Assembly (NCBI RefSeq): GCF_007859195.1
Contig: NZ_VOHL01000006.1
Coordinates: 1 to 64,000 of the forward strand
Direction: 5' to 3'
Length of the DNA: 64,000 bases
Source: Streptococcus cuniculipharyngis
GTDB lineage: Bacteria > Bacillota > Bacilli > Lactobacillales > Streptococcaceae
Part shown: piece by piece, positions 8,992 through 15,832 of the stretch
Position numbering within the stretch: the stretch's first letter is position 1
Layout of the letters: every line of letters begins with the position of its first letter
Made by a program: the position numbers and the translations under genes
The notes under the pieces: model-generated
Databases searched by the model: none
Told to the model about the DNA's origin: nothing
Seen by the model: the letters and a program-made list of their open reading frames with translations, nothing else

Positions 8992-9020
8992 TTGCAAAAA
9001 CGCCTAAAAACTTGTAAGAT
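8992..9020 (+). promoter_or_regulatory. Promoter of parE
   Basis: TTGCAA at 8992-8997, a 17-nt spacer and TAAGAT at 9015-9020, upstream of the GGAGG ribosome site at 9039. Confidence 0.6.
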
Positions 9021-9049
9021 AGGGGAGTATGAAAAATTTGGAGGTCAAG

Positions 9050-10990
9050 ATGGCTAAGGAAGTAACGAGAACAACTTATAATGATGATGCCATTCAGGTC
9101 CTAGAAGGCTTGGAAGCGGTCCGCAAGCGACCAGGTATGTACATCGGTTCAACGGATGGGGCTGGCCTGCACCACTTGGTCTGGGAAATTGTTGATAATG
9201 CGGTGGACGAGGCCCTATCAGGCTTTGGTCGGGAGATTCGAGTCACCATTCATGCTGATGGTTCTCTTAGTGTGGCTGACCAAGGACGAGGCATGCCTGT
9301 TGGCTTACACGCGCGTGGGATTCCCACAGTAGAAGTCATCTTTACCGTCCTCCATGCCGGGGGGAAATTTGGTCAAGGTGGCTACAAGACCTCAGGGGGC
9401 TTGCACGGGGTTGGGTCGTCAGTTGTCAATGCCCTCTCTAGCTGGCTGGAAGTGGAAATCACCCGAGATGGGGCCATCTACCGCCAACGCTTTGAAAAGG
9501 GGGGGCAGCCTGTCACGACCTTGGAAAAGATTGGCACAGCAGCCAAGTCCAAATCAGGGACCACCGTCCGTTTTCTACCAGACGCCAGTATTTTTTCCAC
9601 GACTCAGTTTAAATTTAATACCATTGCTGAGCGCTTGAAGGAGTCAGCCTTTCTCTTAAAAGATGTGACCATGGTCTTGACCGATGAAAGAAGTGGTCAG
9701 ACAGAACACTTCCATTATGAAAATGGGGTAGAAGACTTTGTAGCCTACCTCAACGAGGACAAGGAAACCTTGACCCCTGTTGTTGCTATCGAAGGCAGTC
9801 AATCAGACTTTCAGCTCTCCATCGCCCTCCAATATCATGATGGCTTTTCAGATCATATCCTCTCCTTTGTTAATAATGTCCGCACCAAGGATGGCGGTAG
9901 CCATGAAACGGGTTTTAAGACGGCCATTACCAAGGTCATGAATGACTATGCCCGTAAGACTGGTCTGCTCAAGGAAAAAGATAAGAACCTAGAGGGGTCG
10001 GACTACCGTGAGGGCCTGTCTGCGGTCTTATCCATCCTGGTCCCAGAAGAACACTTACAGTTTGAAGGGCAAACCAAGGATAAGTTGGGGAGCCCTCTGG
10101 CTCGTCCAGTGGTGGAGAGCATTGTTTCAGACAAGCTGACCTTCTTTCTCATGGAAAATGGTGAACTAGCAGCCAATCTCATCCGCAAGGCCATCAAGGC
10201 GCGTGATGCCAGAGAAGCCGCTCGTAAGGCCCGTGACGATAGCCGCAATGGCAAGAAAAATAAAAAAGACAAGGGCCTTTTATCTGGCAAATTGACACCG
10301 GCCCAGTCTAAGAACCCTCAAAAAAATGAACTCTATCTGGTTGAGGGGGATTCGGCTGGTGGCTCAGCCAAGCAAGGACGAGACCGCAAGTTTCAGGCTA
10401 TCTTGCCCCTCAGAGGTAAGGTTTTAAATACAGAGAAGGCCAAGATGGCAGATATCCTTAAAAACGAAGAAATCAATACCATGATTTATACCATCGGTGC
10501 CGGTGTCGGGGCAGATTTCTCATTGGTGGATTGTCATTATGATAAGGTCATTATCATGACCGATGCTGACACGGACGGTGCCCATATTCAAACCCTACTT
10601 TTGACCTTTTTCTACCGTTATATGCGGCCCTTGGTTGAGGCAGGTCGGGTTTATATCGCTCTTCCCCCTCTTTACAAGATGAGCAAGGGCAAGGGGAAAA
10701 ATGAGCAGATTGCCTATGCTTGGAGCGATGGTGAGTTGGCTGATTTGCGAAAAGACTTTGGCAAGGGAGCGACCCTCCAACGTTATAAGGGACTGGGCGA
10801 AATGAATGCTGACCAGCTCTGGGAAACAACCATGAACCCTGAGACGAGGACTTTAATTCGCGTGACGATTGAAGATCTAGCTCGGGCTGAGCGGCGCGTG
10901 TCTATCCTGATGGGTGACAAGCCTGCTCCTCGTCGCCAGTGGATTGAAGACAATGTCAAATTTACCTTGGAAGAAGCCAGTGTGTTTTAG
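9050..10990 (+). CDS. parE: DNA topoisomerase IV subunit B
   Basis: ATPase subunit of topoisomerase IV, which decatenates daughter chromosomes. Motifs in order: VDNAVDEAL and GRGMPVG (GHKL ATPase), GGLHGVGSSVVNAL, then the TOPRIM elements EGDSAGGSA and DTDGAH. The upstream ATG at 9029 lacks a ribosome site, whereas ATG 9050 has GGAGG 6 nt upstream and gives 646 aa, the usual size. Its partner parC lies 4.8 kb downstream, separated by an accessory block; in most streptococci the two genes are much closer. The resistance-determining segment around MADILKNEEIN looks wild type. Confidence 0.97.
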   Translation: MAKEVTRTTYNDDAIQVLEGLEAVRKRPGMYIGSTDGAGLHHLVWEIVDNAVDEALSGFGREIRVTIHADGSLSVADQGRGMPVGLHARGIPTVEVIFTVLHAGGKFGQGGYKTSGGLHGVGSSVVNALSSWLEVEITRDGAIYRQRFEKGGQPVTTLEKIGTAAKSKSGTTVRFLPDASIFSTTQFKFNTIAERLKESAFLLKDVTMVLTDERSGQTEHFHYENGVEDFVAYLNEDKETLTPVVAIEGSQSDFQLSIALQYHDGFSDHILSFVNNVRTKDGGSHETGFKTAITKVMNDYARKTGLLKEKDKNLEGSDYREGLSAVLSILVPEEHLQFEGQTKDKLGSPLARPVVESIVSDKLTFFLMENGELAANLIRKAIKARDAREAARKARDDSRNGKKNKKDKGLLSGKLTPAQSKNPQKNELYLVEGDSAGGSAKQGRDRKFQAILPLRGKVLNTEKAKMADILKNEEINTMIYTIGAGVGADFSLVDCHYDKVIIMTDADTDGAHIQTLLLTFFYRYMRPLVEAGRVYIALPPLYKMSKGKGKNEQIAYAWSDGELADLRKDFGKGATLQRYKGLGEMNADQLWETTMNPETRTLIRVTIEDLARAERRVSILMGDKPAPRRQWIEDNVKFTLEEASVF

Positions 10991-11035
10991 GGAGTCAAGA
11001 AAGGGTGGTTTGAAACAGTGGTCTTGGCGGGATTA

Positions 11036-11063
11036 AGATGGCGCTAGCGCCTTGCCAGCCATC
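11036..11063. promoter_or_regulatory. Nested palindrome upstream of the restriction-modification operon
   Basis: GGCGCTAGCGCC at 11040-11051 is a perfect 12-bp palindrome. It lies within a second, overlapping inverted repeat GATGGC (11036-11041) / GCCATC (11058-11063). There is no T-run, so it is not a typical terminator. An operator or a structured leader for the R-M genes is possible. Confidence 0.4.
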
Positions 11064-11095
11064 GTAAGGAAAAAAGAAAGGCTGTGAAGTAAAAA

Positions 11096-13156
11096 ATGGT
11101 AAAAGTACAAAGTGTTGAACCAAATATTGCTGATTTAGTCAATAGCTGGTTAAAAAATTATCAGCTGGATTATAAGTTAGAACAAGAAACCTTAAATACC
11201 GAGATTGATAAGGCTCTTAATGACTATCATTCTAAGAGTGGTGGTAAGGGTGGCAATAGACCCGACGCAAAACTCTTGTTGCAAGATGAACAAGGCAATT
11301 ATTTTCCTGTCTTAATCGAGTATAAGGGTTATAAGGACAAGTTAGTCAAGCTAACGACGACTGGTGAGGTGGATAATAGCACGGCTAAAAATGAGCCGCA
11401 TTTTCAGAATATCAAGAATTACGCTGTCAATGGAGCCGTTCACTATGCCAATGCCCTTTTGCACTATACTAGCTACACTGATATTATTGCCATTGGTGTG
11501 ACTGGCTACAAGGATCCTCAAGATAATCTAAATCATGCTATTGGTGTCTATTATGTTTCTAAGTCCAATCTAGGTATTGGTCAAAAAGTTGGCGACTTTA
11601 CCGACCTCTCCTTTTTAGCTCCTACTAATTTTGAAGGTTTTGTAGAAACTATTCGTCATCTGAGCTTGAGCGAAGAAGAATTGGCACGTATTAAGGAAAA
11701 ACGTGAACAGGAAATTGACGCTAGTTTGACCAAGCTCAATAATGACATCTACCAAAACGAAAAAGGCTTGGGGGAAAATGACCGTGTTTATTTAGTTGCG
11801 GCGTCAATCATTGCCACCTTGGGGATTCCAGGTAAGGTAACTCCTCTAGAAAAATCAGATCTTAAATCTCAACGAGAGACAGGAAATGATAGTGATGGAC
11901 AAGTTCTTAAACGGAAAATTGAAAGTTTTTTGGAAGAAAAAGACTTGCCTAAGTCTAAGAAAAAATTGATTATTCGTACTTTGTCTAATACCATTTTGTC
12001 GGATAATATTAACAAGATTAAAAATGGTGAAAGTCAGTTGAAAAGGGTTTTTACCAAGATTGTGGATGACTTGGGGATTTACTACAAGATTGGGTTGACA
12101 ACAGATTTTACTGGAAAACTATTCAACGAGATGTATTCATGGTTAGGTTTCTCACAAGATAAGTTAAATGATGTCGTGCTAACGCCTTCCTATGTTGCTA
12201 CTTTTTTGGTGAAGCTAGCCCGTGTTAATAAGGATTCTTATGTCTGGGATTTTGCCACAGGTTCGGCGGGTCTCTTGGTCGCTGCCATGAATGAAATGCT
12301 TAATGATGCCAAGGAAAAGATTAGTTCGCCAGAAGAACTTCGTCAGAAAGAGTTATCCATTAAGGCAGAGCAGCTGTTAGGACTAGAGTTACTTTCTGGT
12401 GTTTATATGTTGGCTGTCCTTAACATGATTTTGATGGGTGATGGTAGTTCTAACATTTTGAATAAAAATTCTTTGACAGAATTTAATGGTAATTATGGCT
12501 TTGGTAAAGAGGGAGAAAAATTTCCTGCGGATGCCTTTATTCTCAATCCTCCGTATTCGGCAGAAGGCAATGGCATGATTTTTGTTAAAAAGGCCTTGTC
12601 TATGATGACCAAGGGCTATGCTTCTGTCATTGTTCAGGATTCTGTTGGTAAAAATGGGCAAGAGATTAGGAAGGCAATTCTTGAGAAAAACACTTTATTA
12701 GCTTCGATAAAAATGCCAGTGGATGTCTTTATCGGAAAGTCTGGTGTACAGACGTCTATTTATGTTTTCAAAGTTGGTGAAAGTCATGATGTGAAGCAAC
12801 CTGTTCGTTTTATTGATTTACGCAATGATGGTTATAAGCGAGCTAGTCGTAAGAAAACAAAGGCGAGTAATAACTTACGCGATGTTGATAATGCCGCAGG
12901 TCGTTATGCAGAAGTTGTTGATTTAGTCAAGTATGGAGCGAGTTATTTGCACATTCTGACCACTGATGAATTTATTGAAGACCCCATTACTCTAGATGAA
13001 GAAAAAATTGGACTGGATTGGAATTTTGAACATCATCAAAAGATTGATACCAAACCAACCTTGGATGATTTCAAAAAAACAGTTGCTGATTATCTCTCAT
13101 GGGAAGTCACTCAACTACTCCAACAAAAGGGGGAAGATGTTGCAAAAAAGCCATAA
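11096..13156 (+). CDS. BcgI-like restriction/N6-adenine methyltransferase fusion subunit
   Basis: A 686-aa protein that joins a nuclease and a methylase. Near the N-terminus PD at 56-57 and EYK at 75-77 form a PD-(D/E)XK-like nuclease motif. The C-terminal half is an HsdM-like methyltransferase with SAM motif I DFATGSAG (385-392) and catalytic motif IV NPPY (484-487). With a specificity subunit directly downstream and no hsdR in the block, this fits a BcgI-type (type IIB/IIG) system in which one polypeptide both cuts and methylates. The ribosome site is weak. The gene is inserted between parE and parC. Cutting activity is inferred from motifs only. Confidence 0.82.
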   Translation: MVKVQSVEPNIADLVNSWLKNYQLDYKLEQETLNTEIDKALNDYHSKSGGKGGNRPDAKLLLQDEQGNYFPVLIEYKGYKDKLVKLTTTGEVDNSTAKNEPHFQNIKNYAVNGAVHYANALLHYTSYTDIIAIGVTGYKDPQDNLNHAIGVYYVSKSNLGIGQKVGDFTDLSFLAPTNFEGFVETIRHLSLSEEELARIKEKREQEIDASLTKLNNDIYQNEKGLGENDRVYLVAASIIATLGIPGKVTPLEKSDLKSQRETGNDSDGQVLKRKIESFLEEKDLPKSKKKLIIRTLSNTILSDNINKIKNGESQLKRVFTKIVDDLGIYYKIGLTTDFTGKLFNEMYSWLGFSQDKLNDVVLTPSYVATFLVKLARVNKDSYVWDFATGSAGLLVAAMNEMLNDAKEKISSPEELRQKELSIKAEQLLGLELLSGVYMLAVLNMILMGDGSSNILNKNSLTEFNGNYGFGKEGEKFPADAFILNPPYSAEGNGMIFVKKALSMMTKGYASVIVQDSVGKNGQEIRKAILEKNTLLASIKMPVDVFIGKSGVQTSIYVFKVGESHDVKQPVRFIDLRNDGYKRASRKKTKASNNLRDVDNAAGRYAEVVDLVKYGASYLHILTTDEFIEDPITLDEEKIGLDWNFEHHQKIDTKPTLDDFKKTVADYLSWEVTQLLQQKGEDVAKKP

Positions 13157-14331
13157 ATCCAGCTTTGCAGAAGTTAGACGATGACTTCATAAAGGCTGGG
13201 GGAGAGTGGAAAAAGATAGCAATTGAGACCCTCTTTGAAAAAATACCGACTAAGAAATTACCATATAAAGCGAGGGACTTAAAAAATAAACATGACGAAG
13301 TTTATTGTTTACCTGCTTTAACAGCTGGTGTGGAAAATCAAGGATTAGCTTATTATGTACCAGTAGAAAATGCAACAATTTTGAAAAATTGTATTAGCGT
13401 ATCAGCCAATGGTGCTAATACAGGAGTAATGTATTATCAATCTAAGGAATTTACAGTCCTACAGGATGCCTATGCAATACGTTTTAAGGAAAAAGAGCTA
13501 TCTGAGTTGGCTTACTTATACTTTGTCGGTGTATTGCAAAAGGCAATAAGATACCGTTATAATTGGTCAAATAAAGCCGGTTGGGAACGTATTAAATCAG
13601 TGGAAATCACAGTACCTTATGTAAAAAATGAGTTGGCATTTTCATATATGGAAACCTATATAAAGACGCTCGAGGCTGAACGCATCGAGACGCTCGAGGC
13701 TTATCTAACAGTCACTGGACTAAAAGATTATCACTTAACAGAAAAAGATGAAAAAATACTTGACAAGTTCGTCAAACTCTCCGATACTAAGAGTAGAGTA
13801 GAGTATTTGGGTACTTATGCTTTCAAAAGTATTTTTAACATTTATACAGGACAAGATGTTATTATTGGAAGAACAGAAAAAGGGAATATTCCTTTGGTCA
13901 GTCATCAACATCAAAATAATGGAATTTCGGTTTACATTAAACAGTTGTCCAATCGTCAGTTATTTGGTTATAAGGAAACTTTAGCTTTAGCAGATAGAGG
14001 TGTGTTTTTAGCAACAACACAGGCTAATGATTTTTATATTGGAACGAGGGTCAAAGCCTTACAATTTAAGGATGGAGACCAAACAAGCGAGGTTCGCTTG
14101 TTTGTGACGACAGCTATCAATAAATTACAAATTCTATTTACAGAGTACTCAGTCAATGCTACTAATAAACTACCTGATTTACAGTTTCAATTACCTGTTA
14201 AAAATGGGGAAATAGATTATACTTTTATGTTCGACTTTATCCGTGTAATTGAAAAATTAGTCATCAAAGACTTGGTCGAATGGACGGATAAGAAGATTGA
14301 AGCAACCAAGGAAGTGGTTGCTAGTCACTAA
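13099..14331 (+). CDS. Restriction-modification specificity (S) subunit
   Basis: The DNA-recognition partner of the preceding gene. The open frame starts at ATG 13099, inside the methylase gene and without a ribosome site. The region that looks like a natural N-terminus (INPALQKLDDDF) begins only near 13147. Two target-recognition halves are joined by a helical linker, KTLEAERIETLEAYL, at about 13662-13706; the second half ends near EWTDKKIEATKEV. The best-placed ATG (13137, with GGGGGAA just before it) is one base out of frame because of an A6 tract at 13142-13147. A bipartite recognition site is expected. The true start is unresolved. Confidence 0.8.
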   Translation: MGSHSTTPTKGGRCCKKAINPALQKLDDDFIKAGGEWKKIAIETLFEKIPTKKLPYKARDLKNKHDEVYCLPALTAGVENQGLAYYVPVENATILKNCISVSANGANTGVMYYQSKEFTVLQDAYAIRFKEKELSELAYLYFVGVLQKAIRYRYNWSNKAGWERIKSVEITVPYVKNELAFSYMETYIKTLEAERIETLEAYLTVTGLKDYHLTEKDEKILDKFVKLSDTKSRVEYLGTYAFKSIFNIYTGQDVIIGRTEKGNIPLVSHQHQNNGISVYIKQLSNRQLFGYKETLALADRGVFLATTQANDFYIGTRVKALQFKDGDQTSEVRLFVTTAINKLQILFTEYSVNATNKLPDLQFQLPVKNGEIDYTFMFDFIRVIEKLVIKDLVEWTDKKIEATKEVVASH

Positions 14332-14490
14332 TCAATAATTAAACCTTTTTTCTTAGTTTTACCTTTCTTTTACGAATGATAAGATAAGGAACCAATCATC
14401 TCATTTAGTTCTTTGCTGGTGAAATTAATGATTAAGGCTGTCTAACCAAGTAGTTGGGAGTGACTAATTTTTAGCCATCCTCTCCCTGAT

Positions 14491-14572
14491 GGTCGGACAA
14501 GTCGATAAAATATAAAAAAAGCCAGCGAGCGGGTTAGGCAGGTCAAAAAATTTTTTATTGGCTTGTCCGACC
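14491..14572. repeat. Inverted repeat (11 bp) upstream of an unknown gene
   Basis: GGTCGGACAAG at 14491-14501 and CTTGTCCGACC at 14562-14572 are perfect inverted copies 60 bp apart. The stretch 14332-14622 otherwise holds no recognisable gene; it is AT-rich and non-coding in appearance. Confidence 0.8.
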
Positions 14573-14585
14573 CACTCCGAGTAGG

Positions 14586-14602
14586 TGATAAAAATTTTAT
14601 CA
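14586..14602. promoter_or_regulatory. 17-bp palindrome just before a ribosome binding site
   Basis: TGATAAAA-A-TTTTATCA is a perfect dyad around one central base, 8 nt before AAGGAGG. Its position and symmetry suggest an operator, but no regulator is known. Confidence 0.45.
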
Positions 14603-14622
14603 GATTCATCAAGGAGGCTTCT

Positions 14623-15399
14623 ATGAAAAAAGTTTATCGTGTGACTGGTATGTCCCCGGCAGCCTTGGACAGCAAGGCCCTGTATCAGCTGATCAAGGAA
14701 TCGCATGATGCCATTGCTAAATTTACCAAGGCTCATAAAACGGAACTGCTCTATGTCAGTAAAAACACTCGCCTGTCAACCTTGTTAGACCAGTTTGACG
14801 ATGGTCTACATGTCAATCGGTCGAGTAGAGTTACCAAAAAACTAGAAGCGGCAGACAATGAGCGCAAGGATGCCCTAGTCACCTTGTTTTCCTTAATTCG
14901 GGCCTTTGCTAGAAGCAAGGATAGCAATAGTCAAGCTGCTTATCAAGACCTCACTCCCCTACTAAAAAATTACCAAAAATTAACCCAGCTCAGCTATGAA
15001 AAACGAACCGAGAGTATCAATCACCTCTTGGCTCAACTGGCCTCAGTGACCTATCAGTCGGCTCTGACCCAATTCCACCTATCCCCACATGTGGAACAAT
15101 TAAAGGCAGTCCAGAATCGTTTTGCTCGTCTTTATCAGGAGCGGCTGACAGAGCAGACGAGCTTTGTGCCTAGTCAAAATCGGCAATTAAAGGTAGAATT
15201 GATTGAGACTTACGAGTTTTTGGTTGACTTTACAGCACTCAATGCCTATGCTTATCCAGAAAAAGCCTACTTTGCCCAACTTCGTGACCAGCTTAATGCT
15301 ATTCGGAGCCGGTATAGAAAACGTAAAGGTAAAAAGGCTCCGACGGTTATTGCCGACCTGGCAGTCACAACTACCAGTAACCAAGCTGAAGTGATCTAG
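14623..15399 (+). CDS. Uncharacterised helical protein, DUF6261-like
   Basis: A 258-aa protein of unknown function. The start at ATG 14623 has AAGGAGG 5 nt upstream; an in-frame ATG at 14563 lies inside an inverted repeat and has no ribosome site. The sequence is predicted to be largely alpha-helical, with no signal peptide or membrane span. It has a basic stretch near the C-terminus (RSRYRKRKGKK). The overall pattern, with conserved charged helices and an LNAIRSRY-like ending, recalls DUF6261, a weak assignment from memory. It lies in the parE-parC accessory block after the R-M genes and may be part of that import. Confidence 0.6.
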   Translation: MKKVYRVTGMSPAALDSKALYQLIKESHDAIAKFTKAHKTELLYVSKNTRLSTLLDQFDDGLHVNRSSRVTKKLEAADNERKDALVTLFSLIRAFARSKDSNSQAAYQDLTPLLKNYQKLTQLSYEKRTESINHLLAQLASVTYQSALTQFHLSPHVEQLKAVQNRFARLYQERLTEQTSFVPSQNRQLKVELIETYEFLVDFTALNAYAYPEKAYFAQLRDQLNAIRSRYRKRKGKKAPTVIADLAVTTTSNQAEVI

Positions 15400-15429
15400 A
15401 CCTTAACAATGAAAGAATAAAGGAAACGT

Positions 15430-15780
15430 ATGGAAAGTAAGACAATTCTAGCCACTGTTTCTTTGACACCCTTGACTTATACGGAGTTTGGTCAAGTATT
15501 AGATGCCAAAGAATCAAGACAGGCAATGACCGTTTACCGGATAATGGATAAACTGAAACATAAGGAAGAAACTTATGACAATACCTTATCTTCTCTCCCT
15601 TTTTCTTTGGAGGCGTCATGGAAAAAAGATGGGGTGTCTTGGGTTAGATTTGATGCCCTAAATGGTTACTATCTTGTTCTGTCTCATCTTGACGACCAAG
15701 TAACGGAATTTGACCTACCAGACGATCTCAAAGAACATATTGCCCAGAAAAAACCAGTCATGGTGACCTTAGCCCTTTAG
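15430..15780 (+). CDS. Hypothetical protein
   Basis: A 116-aa protein not recognised. A ribosome site (AAAGGAA) is 5 nt before the ATG. There is no signal peptide, membrane span or known catalytic motif; the sequence is mixed alpha/beta in character, with a strand-rich centre (SWVRFDALNGYYLVLSHL). It is 30 nt downstream of the DUF6261-like gene and probably co-transcribed with it. parC begins 52 nt later. Confidence 0.65.
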   Translation: MESKTILATVSLTPLTYTEFGQVLDAKESRQAMTVYRIMDKLKHKEETYDNTLSSLPFSLEASWKKDGVSWVRFDALNGYYLVLSHLDDQVTEFDLPDDLKEHIAQKKPVMVTLAL

Positions 15781-15832
15781 AAAGGAACCCAATCAGTCCC
15801 AACATACGATAGTGGACGATGTGTATAATCTT

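Noticed and set aside
12996..13184. A separate 62-aa ORF overlapping the methylase end
   Set aside because: It is a shadow frame; only its last 16 codons matter, as the out-of-frame ATG 13137 of the S subunit.
14563..14622. Upstream extension of the DUF6261-like gene to 14563
   Set aside because: The ATG lies in an inverted repeat with no ribosome site, while ATG 14623 has AAGGAGG.
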